A stretch of 17,349 nt of DNA, taken from contig CALEJW010000049.1 of the NCBI GenBank assembly GCA_937898635.1, positions 1-17,349 on the forward strand, read 5' to 3'. Both the position numbers and the translations under genes were made by a program. The first letter of the stretch is position 1. Every line of letters starts with the position of its first letter. The DNA comes from an uncultured Pseudomonadota bacterium. Its GTDB lineage: Bacteria; Pseudomonadota; Gammaproteobacteria; Burkholderiales; Usitatibacteraceae. Positions 1 through 7,120 of this stretch are shown here, one piece after another. The notes under the pieces are model-generated. The model ran no database searches and had not been told where the DNA came from. It saw nothing but the letters and a program-made list of their open reading frames with translations.

Positions 1-977
1 GCCAGCACCGCCGGCGAGGTGGGCGCGTTGCCCAGGGCCACGGCGAGGTTTCGCAGCCACCGCGTGTAGCCGATGCGCCGGATCGCCGAGCCCTCGAGCC
101 GCGCTTCGAACTCCTCCCGCGTCCACGCGAAAAGGTCCGGCAGGGTGGGGGCGTCGAGCGCGTTGCGCACCGCGAAATCGGGCAAGGTCGCGGGCCGCGC
201 GAAGCGGTTCCACGGGCAGGCCATCTGGCAGTCGTCGCAGCCGTAGATGCGGTTGCCGATCGCGGCGCGGAACTCCTCGGGAATCGGCCCGGGGTTCTCG
301 ATGGTGAGGTAGGAGATGCAGCGCCGCGCGTCGAGCTGGTAGGGCGCCACGATCGCCCCCGTGGGGCAGGCCGCGAGGCAACGCTCGCAGGTGCCGCAGT
401 GGTCGGCGGCGGGCGCGTCCTTCGCGAGGTCGAGCCCGACGAAGAGCTCCCCCAGGAAGTACCAGGAGCCCGCCTCGCGCGAAAGGAGCAGCGTGTGCTT
501 GCCCTGCCAGCCGAGGCCCGCGCGCGCGGCGAGCGCCACTTCCATCACCGGCGCGCTGTCGGTGAAGGCGCGATAGGGAAAGGGACCCAGCTCGGCCACC
601 ATGCGCTCGGCGAGACCCTGGAGGCGCTGGCGCAGGACCTTGTGGTAGTCCCGCCCCGTCGCGTATCGGGAGACGAAGGCGAGGGCGGGATCGGCCAGGA
701 CGGCTTCGGCCGCGCGCGCCGCGCCGGGAAGGTAGTCGAGGCGGACGGTGACGATGCTCGCGGTGCCGGGCACGAGCTCCGCGGGACGGGCGCGGCGCGC
801 GCCGTGGCGTGCCATATAATCCATCGCGCCGTGCCATCCGCGGCCCAGCCACTCGAGGAGGCGCGCTTCCTCCCGGGCGAGGTCGATGCCCGCGACCGCC
901 ACCGCGTCGAAGCCCGCTTCCCGGCCCCAGCGCTTGACGAGGGCGGCGAGACCGGCGGGAGAATGTGCCGCATCCAT
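1..977 (-). CDS. queG: Epoxyqueuosine reductase QueG (3' end cut by window edge)
   Basis: Reduces epoxyqueuosine to queuosine in the wobble base of GUN-anticodon tRNAs, using cobalamin and two [4Fe-4S] clusters (known family role). Reading leftwards from ATG at 975-977, 325 full codons are present and the frame leaves the window open. E. coli QueG is 379 aa, so roughly 50 C-terminal residues are missing. Visible signatures are the FTDSAPVMEVALAARAGLGWQGKHT-type core at about residues 138-161 (D140 matches the proposed catalytic acid), the first ferredoxin motif CGTCERCLAACP (C194, C197, C200, C204), and the second cluster region C220 plus GCDDCQMACPWN (C247, C250, C254). All eight cysteines are present. 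The start lies only 7 bp from the tsaE start on the other strand, so the promoter must lie inside tsaE. QueG rather than QueH is clear from the motifs. Confidence 0.96.
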   Translation of the reverse strand, partial: MDAAHSPAGLAALVKRWGREAGFDAVAVAGIDLAREEARLLEWLGRGWHGAMDYMARHGARRARPAELVPGTASIVTVRLDYLPGAARAAEAVLADPALAFVSRYATGRDYHKVLRQRLQGLAERMVAELGPFPYRAFTDSAPVMEVALAARAGLGWQGKHTLLLSREAGSWYFLGELFVGLDLAKDAPAADHCGTCERCLAACPTGAIVAPYQLDARRCISYLTIENPGPIPEEFRAAIGNRIYGCDDCQMACPWNRFARPATLPDFAVRNALDAPTLPDLFAWTREEFEARLEGSAIRRIGYTRWLRNLAVALGNAPTSPAVL

Positions 978-984
978 CGTGCCG

Positions 985-1473
985 ATGGTAATCCGAAGCG
1001 CCCCAGCGTCCCCCTTGCCCACCCTCTCCCTACCCGACGAAGACGCGACGCTCGCGCTGGGCGCGGCGCTCGCCCCGAGGCTCGCACCCGGCATGGTGAT
1101 CGCCCTGCGCGGTGAGCTGGGTGCGGGCAAGACGACGCTCGTGCGCGGCCTGCTGCGGGCGCTGGGCTACGAGGGGCGCGTCAAAAGTCCCACCTACGCG
1201 CTGGTTGAACTTTATACGGTTTCGAGGTTAGACTTGTATCACTTTGATTTTTATCGGTTCCACGACCCAACGGCATGGAACGACACGGGCTTTCGGGACA
1301 TCTTCGACGGACGCAACGTCTGCCTGATCGAGTGGCCGGAGAGGGCGGCGGGACGATTGCCGCCGGCGGACCTGGACATCGCGCTGGAAATCGGCGAGCA
1401 GGGACGCCGGGCGACGCTCACCGCGGGCTCGCCCGCGGGCTCGCGCTTGCTCGAGGCCTTGCCGCCGGGCTGA
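985..1473 (+). CDS. tsaE: tRNA threonylcarbamoyladenosine biosynthesis ATPase TsaE
   Basis: ATPase partner of the TsaB-TsaD complex that makes t6A37 in ANN-decoding tRNAs in the cytoplasm. The protein is 162 aa, close to the family size (E. coli 153 aa). Walker A is GELGAGKTT at residues 43-51. The conserved SPTYALVELY block starts near residue 69, the HFDFYR motif (D88, the Mg-binding Asp) follows, and LIEWPE ends the core at 114-119. I chose ATG 985; an in-frame GTG at 979 is possible and would leave 1 bp to queG. No clear Shine-Dalgarno is visible for either. Codons 74-92 are AT-rich and use TTA, TTG, TTT and TAT, unlike the rest of the gene (see separate entry). The 3' end overlaps the presumed beginning of amiC in another frame. 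The family call is secure; the start is uncertain by two codons. Confidence 0.95.
   Translation: MVIRSAPASPLPTLSLPDEDATLALGAALAPRLAPGMVIALRGELGAGKTTLVRGLLRALGYEGRVKSPTYALVELYTVSRLDLYHFDFYRFHDPTAWNDTGFRDIFDGRNVCLIEWPERAAGRLPPADLDIALEIGEQGRRATLTAGSPAGSRLLEALPPG
1203..1262 (+). other. AT-rich, atypical-codon island inside tsaE
   Basis: By eye about 40% GC over roughly 60 bp, inside sequence near 70% GC. It encodes conserved tsaE residues (roughly VELYTVSRLDLYHFDFYRF), so the reading frame is intact, but with codons CTT, TAT, GTT, TTA, TTG, TTT and GAT that neighbouring genes almost never use. TTGAAC at 1205-1210 resembles a -35 box, but no convincing -10 follows at 16-18 bp. Part of the AT richness is due to the Y/F/H/D-rich protein segment; the TTA, CTT and GTT choices are not. 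Confidence 0.6.
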
Positions 1474-2774
1474 TCCTCGCGCTCGCCGCGCCCGCGGCGA
1501 TCGCGTCGCAGACGATCCTCGCCTCGCGCGTCTGGCCCGCCGAGGAATACACGCGCGTCACCTTCGAGTCCGCGAAGCCCGTCCGCCACCAGTTCTTCGT
1601 CGTGCCCGACCCCGAGCGCCTCGTGCTCGACCTCGAGGGCGTGGACATCGACGACGAGCTGAGGAGCGTCGTCGGCAAGGTCCGCGAGGACGACCCCTAC
1701 ATCCGGCAGGTGCGGGTGGCCGTCAACCGGCCCGGCGTCGTGCGCGTGGTCTTCGACCTGAAGGGCGCCGTGAAGCCCTCCGTCTTTCCCCTCGCGCCCG
1801 TGGGCGGCTACCGGCACCGGCTGGTGCTCGACATCTACCCGGAAACGCCGCGCGACCCGCTCCTCGCGCTCGTGCAGCCCCGGCCGGACCCGATCGGCGA
1901 GATCGCCAGGGCGCCCGTCCTCGAGCTGCCCCCGGCGCCGCCGGGCGAGGCCGCGAAGGCGCCCGAGGCCGCCGCGCCCGGGCCCGGGGAATTGCCGGTC
2001 GTGAAGCTCGACCCGCCGAAGCTCGCGCTGGCGAAGCCGGCGGCGCCCAGGGTGGCCCGAATGGTCACCATCGTGATCGACGCCGGGCACGGCGGCGAGG
2101 ATCCGGGCGCGCGCGGCCGCAAGGGCACGCTCGAGAAGGACGTGACGCTCGCCATCGCCCGCCGGCTCAAGGAGCGCATCGACCTCGAGCCGGGCATGCG
2201 CGCGGTGCTCACGCGCGACGGCGATTACTTCATCGGGCTCGCGCAGCGCGTGCAGAAGGCGCGGCGGGTGCGGGCCGACCTCTTCGTCTCGGTGCACGCG
2301 GACGCCTTCGTGCAGCCGCACGCGCGCGGCTCCTCGGTCTTCGCGCTCTCCGAGCGGGGCGCCACCTCCGCCGCCGCGCGCTGGCTCGCCACGCGCGAGA
2401 ACGAGTCGGACCTGATCGGCGGCGTGAACCTGGACGTGAAGGACCCGGTCCTCGCGAAGACGCTGCTCGACCTCTCGCAGACGGCCTCCATCAACGACTC
2501 CCTCAAGCTCGGGAAAGCGGTGCTGGGCGAACTCGGCGACATCAACGCCCTCCACAAGAGCGCGGTGGAGCAGGCCGGCTTCGCGGTGCTGAAGGCGCCC
2601 GACATCCCCTCGATCCTGGTCGAGACCGCCTTCATCTCCAACCCCCAGGAGGAGAAGCGCCTGAGGGACTCGGCCTACCAGGAGAAGATGGCCAACGCGA
2701 TCCTGCAGGGCATCCGCAGCTACCTCGCGCAGAACCCGCCGCTCGCGCGCACGCGCGTCGCGCAGAACCCCTAG
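1332..2774 (+). CDS. amiC: N-acetylmuramoyl-L-alanine amidase, AmiC/AmiB type (start uncertain)
   Basis: Periplasmic zinc amidase that cleaves the peptide stem from glycan during daughter-cell separation. The order is a hydrophobic export signal (LAAGLILALAAPAAIAS, bases about 1458-1508), an AMIN domain (about 1520-1845), a Pro/Ala-rich linker (about 1850-2060), then Amidase_3. Zinc-site residues are visible: His in DAGHGG (2088-2090), Glu in LEKD (2133-2135), His in SVHAD (2295-2297), and catalytic Glu in VETAFISN (2622-2624). The start is a problem. Between 1335 and the signal peptide there is no in-frame ATG, GTG or TTG. The nearest are GTG 1332 and ATG 1275, deep inside tsaE, and both give an overly long n-region. 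I list GTG 1332; a non-standard start such as CTG 1470, preceded by GAGG at 1453-1456, is an alternative. The stop is 3 bp from the stop of the convergent GGDEF-EAL gene. Family certain, start not. Confidence 0.9.
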   Translation: MAGEGGGTIAAGGPGHRAGNRRAGTPGDAHRGLARGLALARGLAAGLILALAAPAAIASQTILASRVWPAEEYTRVTFESAKPVRHQFFVVPDPERLVLDLEGVDIDDELRSVVGKVREDDPYIRQVRVAVNRPGVVRVVFDLKGAVKPSVFPLAPVGGYRHRLVLDIYPETPRDPLLALVQPRPDPIGEIARAPVLELPPAPPGEAAKAPEAAAPGPGELPVVKLDPPKLALAKPAAPRVARMVTIVIDAGHGGEDPGARGRKGTLEKDVTLAIARRLKERIDLEPGMRAVLTRDGDYFIGLAQRVQKARRVRADLFVSVHADAFVQPHARGSSVFALSERGATSAAARWLATRENESDLIGGVNLDVKDPVLAKTLLDLSQTASINDSLKLGKAVLGELGDINALHKSAVEQAGFAVLKAPDIPSILVETAFISNPQEEKRLRDSAYQEKMANAILQGIRSYLAQNPPLARTRVAQNP

Positions 2775-2777
2775 GCC

Positions 2778-5216
2778 TCAGGTCGCGGTGACGGGACGCG
2801 CGCCGGCCTGCGCGCGCAGCATCGCGGAGGTCTCGAGCGCCGTGAGGGGGCGGGAGAAGAGGAAGCCCTGGAAGGCGTCGCAGTGGCGCTCGCGCAGGAA
2901 CTCGAGCTGCTCCCTCGTCTCCACGCCCTCGGCCACCACGCGCAGCTTGAGGCTCCTCGCCATCGCGATGATGGTCTCCGTGAGCGAGCCGCTCGAGGCG
3001 TCCTCGGGGATGTTGGCGATGAAGGAGCGGTCGATCTTCAGGCCCGAGGCGGGCAGGCGCTTCAGCTGCCCGAGCGAGGAGTAGCCCACGCCGAAGTCGT
3101 CGATCGACACGCCGATGCCCACGGAGCGAAGCTGCGCGAGGATCTCGATCGACTGCTCGAGGTTTCGCATCACCATCGACTCGGTGATCTCCACGGCCAC
3201 GCGGCGCGGGTCCACGCCCGCCTCGCGCACGATCGCGAGGAGCGTGGGCGCGAGCCGGCGGGACATGAACTGGCGCGGCGAGAGGTTCACCGACACCACG
3301 ATGTCCGCGGTCCCCTCCAGCTCCCAGGCCTTGAGCTGCCGGCAGGCGGTCCTCAACACCCACTCGCCCAGCGGGACGATGAGCCCCAGCTCCTCGGCCA
3401 CGGGCACGAACTCCGTCGGCAGCACCTCGCCCTTCACGGGGTCGTTCCAGCGCAGCAGCGCCTCGAGGCCCGCGACGCGGCCGGTCGCGATGTCCACCTG
3501 CGGCTGGTAGCGCAGGAAGAACTCCTCGTGCTCGATGCCCTTGCGCAGCCGCCCTTCCACCTCCAGGCGCCGGCCGAGGAGGTAGTCGAGGTCGGTCGTG
3601 AAGAAGCGCGCCGTGTTGCGGCCGGAATCCTTCGCCTGGTACATCGCGCTGTCGGCGTGCTTCATGAGCTGGGTCACGTCGGTCGCGTCGTTCGGGTAGT
3701 GGCTGATCCCGATCGAGGTGGTGATGTGGATCTCCTGGGCGCCGACCTCCACGGGCTTCGAGAGCTCGCGCAGGATCTTGTCGGCCACGAGCCTCGCGTT
3801 CTCCGGGCGCTCGAGGTCCGGGAGGATCACGACGAACTCGTCGCCGCCCTCGCGCGAGACGGTGTCGATCTCGCGCACGCAGGCGGTGAGGCGCCGGGCC
3901 ACGTCCTTGAGGATGAGGTCGCCCGTGTCGTGGCCCAGGGAGTCGTTCACCAGCTTGAAACGGTCGAGGTCGAGGAAGAGCACGGCCACGTGGCGCTGCT
4001 TGCGCCGGGCCTGCAGGATCGCCTGGTTGAGGCGGTCCTGCATGAGGCGCCGGTTCGGCAGGCCGGTGAGCGCGTCGTGGTGCGCCATGTAGTGGATCGT
4101 GCGCTCGGTGTTCAGCCGCTCGGTCACGTCCTGCACGAGGGAGGCGAAGCCCACGATGCGCCCGCCCGGGTCCACGAGCGGCGTGTTGTACCACTCGCAC
4201 TGGATCGAGCGGCCGGAGCTCGTCACGTTCTCCAGCTCGATCTTCATGCCGTCGCGCGTGCCGGAGAGCTCCTGCCACATGGCCCTCACCGCGGGCGCGC
4301 CCGAGTCGGGGACGAGGAAGTCGGCGGCCTGCCGGCCGAGCGCCTCGCGCTCGGAGAATCCGAAGATCGCCTCGGCGGCGGGGTTCCAGGCGGTGACCTT
4401 GTGCTCGCGGTCCCACTCGATCACCGCGAGCGGCGTGCGCTCGACGTGCATGCGCAGCTTCTGCGCCGCGAGGAGCTCGGCCTGCTGCGCCTTCAGCCGC
4501 CCGACCATCTCCTCGGCGAGCGCGTCGTTCGCCTGCTGCAGTCGCGCCCGCTCCGCCGCGAGCTCGTTCGAGAGCGCGGCCCGGTCCTGGCGCACCGCGA
4601 GGGACTCGACGAGCGAGCGGTGCAGCTGCTCGTGCACGTAGGGCAGCACGCCCGCGAGCAGGAGCAGGGCGCCCGAGAGGAACATCTGCACCTTGTCCCC
4701 GGACAGGCCCAGGACGATGGCGAAGGGAACCAGGGTGAGGAAGGCGGTGACCTTGTAGGCGTGCGGGTGGGGGGCGTCGTAGCCCACGGCGCCCGTCACC
4801 ATGAGGACCACCAGCATCACGACCATGAGGCGCTGCGCGAGGTGCGAGGAGTCGGGCAGCAGCGAGAACGCGACCGCCGCCCAGCAAAGCGCGGCGAGGA
4901 CGGAGCCGGCGAGGAAGCGCCGCTCCCAGCGCGCGAACTCGGCCGTCGGCGGCTCGCGGTTCACGAAGATCTTGTAGAGGACGTATCGGCCGAGGGTGAC
5001 GGCGGCGACCGCGGCGAACCACGCGATCTGGGCCGGGCGCGAGACCTCCGTCCACAGGATGGCGCCCAGCACGAACGCGGCGAGGAGCGTGGCGAGGTAG
5101 CCGATCAGGGAGAAGCGGAAGAGCAGGCGAACCTGCTCCTCCCGCACGGGGCCGAGGGGCGCGGTCCCGGCGCGGGGGGCTTCCGGGGAGCTTGCGGGCA
5201 ATTCGTCTGTGCTCAT
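2778..5216 (-). CDS. Membrane PAS-GGDEF-EAL cyclic-di-GMP turnover protein
   Basis: 812 aa. About six hydrophobic segments lie between residues 31 and 195 (for example 31-55, 63-84, 101-120, 129-146, 157-171, 178-194). A predicted coiled-coil linker (about 200-255), a PAS/PAC domain (about 258-370), a GGDEF domain (about 380-540) and an EAL domain (about 558-800) follow. GGDEF is intact at 457-461, with an RxxD inhibitory site (R448-D451) exactly five residues upstream. The EAL core is complete: E585-A-L, N644 in SVNLSPRQF, EITES at 677, DDFGVG at 706-711, K727 in LKIDRSF, E763 in AEGVET. Both synthesis and hydrolysis of c-di-GMP are therefore possible on sequence grounds; which dominates cannot be told. 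I chose ATG 5216 because AGGAG lies about 4 nt upstream and the protein then begins MSTDELP; an upstream in-frame ATG at 5294 has no support. It interrupts an otherwise classical tsaE-amiC-mutL-miaA arrangement. Confidence 0.93.
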   Translation of the reverse strand: MSTDELPASSPEAPRAGTAPLGPVREEQVRLLFRFSLIGYLATLLAAFVLGAILWTEVSRPAQIAWFAAVAAVTLGRYVLYKIFVNREPPTAEFARWERRFLAGSVLAALCWAAVAFSLLPDSSHLAQRLMVVMLVVLMVTGAVGYDAPHPHAYKVTAFLTLVPFAIVLGLSGDKVQMFLSGALLLLAGVLPYVHEQLHRSLVESLAVRQDRAALSNELAAERARLQQANDALAEEMVGRLKAQQAELLAAQKLRMHVERTPLAVIEWDREHKVTAWNPAAEAIFGFSEREALGRQAADFLVPDSGAPAVRAMWQELSGTRDGMKIELENVTSSGRSIQCEWYNTPLVDPGGRIVGFASLVQDVTERLNTERTIHYMAHHDALTGLPNRRLMQDRLNQAILQARRKQRHVAVLFLDLDRFKLVNDSLGHDTGDLILKDVARRLTACVREIDTVSREGGDEFVVILPDLERPENARLVADKILRELSKPVEVGAQEIHITTSIGISHYPNDATDVTQLMKHADSAMYQAKDSGRNTARFFTTDLDYLLGRRLEVEGRLRKGIEHEEFFLRYQPQVDIATGRVAGLEALLRWNDPVKGEVLPTEFVPVAEELGLIVPLGEWVLRTACRQLKAWELEGTADIVVSVNLSPRQFMSRRLAPTLLAIVREAGVDPRRVAVEITESMVMRNLEQSIEILAQLRSVGIGVSIDDFGVGYSSLGQLKRLPASGLKIDRSFIANIPEDASSGSLTETIIAMARSLKLRVVAEGVETREQLEFLRERHCDAFQGFLFSRPLTALETSAMLRAQAGARPVTAT

Positions 5217-5272
5217 GCCGCTCCTGCAGGCTCGTGGCGGCGGGCCACGTGCGCCCTCCATCCAGCCCGTTG

Positions 5273-5281
5273 AGTGTAACA
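5273..5281 (-). promoter_or_regulatory. Candidate extended -10 promoter for the GGDEF-EAL gene
   Basis: The minus strand reads TGTTACACT, a TGn extension plus TACACT (five of six bases of TATAAT allowing one C). It lies about 57 nt upstream of the ATG at 5216. No good -35 sits 16-18 bp upstream (CCTTCG/CTTCGG), which fits an extended -10 promoter but keeps this tentative. Confidence 0.4.
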
Positions 5282-5313
5282 TCGGCCCTTGCACCCGAAG
5301 GCCGAATTTTCTC

Positions 5314-5327
5314 CTGCCGCGAGGCAG
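5314..5327 (+). repeat. Small hairpin CTGCC-GCGA-GGCAG upstream of mutL
   Basis: A perfect 5-bp stem closed by a GNRA-type loop (GCGA), 43 nt before the mutL ATG. CGGACCGC is repeated directly at 5343-5350 and 5353-5360, between the hairpin and the start. There is no T-tract, so it is not a terminator for mutL-strand transcription. It could be a structured mutL leader or chance. Confidence 0.3.
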
Positions 5328-5369
5328 AATCTTCCCCTGCCGCGGACCGCTCCGGACCGCGAATCCACG

Positions 5370-7109
5370 ATGGGCGACATCCGCGCGCTACCCGAGCTCC
5401 TGGTGAACCAGATCGCCGCCGGCGAGGTGGTGGAGCGCCCGGCCTCGGCCCTGAAGGAGCTGGTCGAGAACAGCCTCGACGCGGGCGCGCAGTCGGTCGC
5501 CGTGGACCTCGCCGAGGGCGGCATGCGGCGCATCCGCGTGGCCGACGACGGCTCGGGCATCGCGGCGGGCGACCTGCCGCTCGCGCTGGCCCGCTTCGCC
5601 ACCAGCAAGATCGCCACGCTCGAGGACCTCGAGCGCGCCGCGACCCTCGGCTTCCGGGGCGAGGCGCTCGCCTCCATCGGCGCGGTCTCGCGCCTGGCCC
5701 TCACCAGCCGTCGCGCGGGCGAGCGCCACGCCTGGCGCATCGCCTGCGACGGCGGGGCGCTTTCCGCGGTGGAGCCCGCGGCGCTCGCGGCGGGCACCAC
5801 CGTGGAAGTCGACGAGCTCTACTACAACACGCCCGCCCGGCGGAAGTTCCTGAAGAGCGAGGCGACCGAATTCGCGCGCTGCGAGGAAGCCTTCTCCCGG
5901 GTCGCCCTGTCGCGCCCGGCGGTCGCCTTCTCGCTCTCCCACAACGGCCGGCGCGTGGCGCATCTCGCGCCGGGCCCGGCGCGCGAGCGGGCGAGCGGCA
6001 TCGTGGGCGAGGAATTCGCCGGCACCGCCGTCGCGGTGGAGGCGAACGGGGCCGCGCTGCGGCTTTCCGGCTTCGTCGCGGCGCCCGGCTTCACGCGGCC
6101 CTCGCGCGATGCGCAGTACCTCTTCGTGAACGGCCGCTTCGTGCGCGACAAGGTGGTCTCGCACGCGATCCGCGAGGCCTACGCGGACGTGCTGCACCAC
6201 GACCGCCATCCCGCGTACGTGCTCTTCCTCGAGGCCGACCCGCGGCTCGTCGACGTGAACGTGCACCCGGCCAAGTCCGAGGTCCGCTTCCGCGACGCGG
6301 GCGCCCTGCACCAGTTCGTCTTCCACGCGCTCTCCCGGGCGCTCGCCGCGCCGCTCGCGGGCGGGGCGCGCGCGGCGGCGCCGGCTCCCGCGCCGGGCGC
6401 GGCCTTCGCGCAGGCCTCGCTCGCGGTCGGCGAGGCCGCCTCCCGCTACGAGGCCTTCTTCGCCGCCGCCGTGTCCGACGAGCGGCGACCGGCCGGCGCG
6501 AGCGTCCCGGAGGCGCCCGGCGCGCCCCCGATGCTCGGCTATGCCCTCGCCCAGCTGCACGGCGTCTTCGTGCTGGCGCAGAACGCCGCGGGCCTCGTGC
6601 TGGTGGACATGCACGCGGCCCACGAGCGCATCGTCTACGAGAAGCTCAAGGAGGCGCTGGATGCCGCGCGGATGCCCGCGCAGCCGCTCCTCGTCCCGAT
6701 CGCGATGCCGGCGACCGCGGAGGAGGTCGAGGAGGCCGGGCGCTCCCGCGAAGCCCTCGCGGGACTCGGCTTCGAGGTGGGCGCCTCCGGTCCGCGCGGG
6801 CTCGTCATCCGGGCGGTGCCGGCGCTCCTCGCCGACCTCGACGCCGCGGCGATGCTGCGCGGCGTCCTCGCCGAGATGCGCGAGTTCGGGGCGAGCCGCG
6901 TGCTCGTGGAGCGCCGCAACGAGCTCCTGTCGACGATGGCCTGCCACGCCGCGGTGCGCGCGAACCGCAGCCTCACGGTGCCGGAGATGAACGCGCTGCT
7001 GCGCGAGATGGAGCGAACGGAGCGCGCGGGCAGCTGCAACCACGGCCGGCCCACCTGGGTGCAGTTCTCCCTGGCCGACCTCGACCGGCTGTTCCTGCGC
7101 GGCCGCTAG
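5370..7109 (+). CDS. mutL: DNA mismatch repair protein MutL, endonuclease-type
   Basis: 579 aa. It links mismatch recognition by MutS to strand incision. N-terminal GHKL ATPase motifs: NQIAAGEVVERP (13-24), E30 and the ELVENSLDAG block (30-39), DDGSGI (59-64), FATSK (76-80), GFRGEAL (94-100), DVNVHPAKSEVRF from residue 295. After an Ala/Pro-rich linker the C-terminal dimerisation domain carries the full endonuclease set: D413-M-H-A-A-H-E419-R-I-V-Y-E424 (the DxHAx2Ex4E motif), ACH at 524-526, CNHGRP at 556-561 and a terminal FLR. E. coli MutL lacks this set and relies on MutH. I chose ATG 5370 because the conserved protein begins LPELLVNQIAAGEV soon after; the longer frame from 5289 adds an unconserved leader. 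The Shine-Dalgarno is poor. miaA follows after 11 nt, so both are probably co-transcribed. Confidence 0.97.
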   Translation: MGDIRALPELLVNQIAAGEVVERPASALKELVENSLDAGAQSVAVDLAEGGMRRIRVADDGSGIAAGDLPLALARFATSKIATLEDLERAATLGFRGEALASIGAVSRLALTSRRAGERHAWRIACDGGALSAVEPAALAAGTTVEVDELYYNTPARRKFLKSEATEFARCEEAFSRVALSRPAVAFSLSHNGRRVAHLAPGPARERASGIVGEEFAGTAVAVEANGAALRLSGFVAAPGFTRPSRDAQYLFVNGRFVRDKVVSHAIREAYADVLHHDRHPAYVLFLEADPRLVDVNVHPAKSEVRFRDAGALHQFVFHALSRALAAPLAGGARAAAPAPAPGAAFAQASLAVGEAASRYEAFFAAAVSDERRPAGASVPEAPGAPPMLGYALAQLHGVFVLAQNAAGLVLVDMHAAHERIVYEKLKEALDAARMPAQPLLVPIAMPATAEEVEEAGRSREALAGLGFEVGASGPRGLVIRAVPALLADLDAAAMLRGVLAEMREFGASRVLVERRNELLSTMACHAAVRANRSLTVPEMNALLREMERTERAGSCNHGRPTWVQFSLADLDRLFLRGR

Positions 7110-7120
7110 CGGCCCCGACG

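Noticed and set aside
399..1115. 238-codon plus-strand frame in the queG region
   Set aside because: Antisense shadow of queG, whose eight cluster cysteines and catalytic Asp are clear on the minus strand.
1205..1256. Promoter inside the tsaE AT-rich island
   Set aside because: TTGAAC and TTAGAC resemble -35 boxes, but no hexamer at the right spacing matches -10 in more than three positions.
2632..5055. 807-codon minus-strand frame overlapping the GGDEF-EAL gene
   Set aside because: Out-of-frame shadow of the GGDEF-EAL gene, composed of Arg/Pro/Ala/Gly-rich low-complexity sequence.
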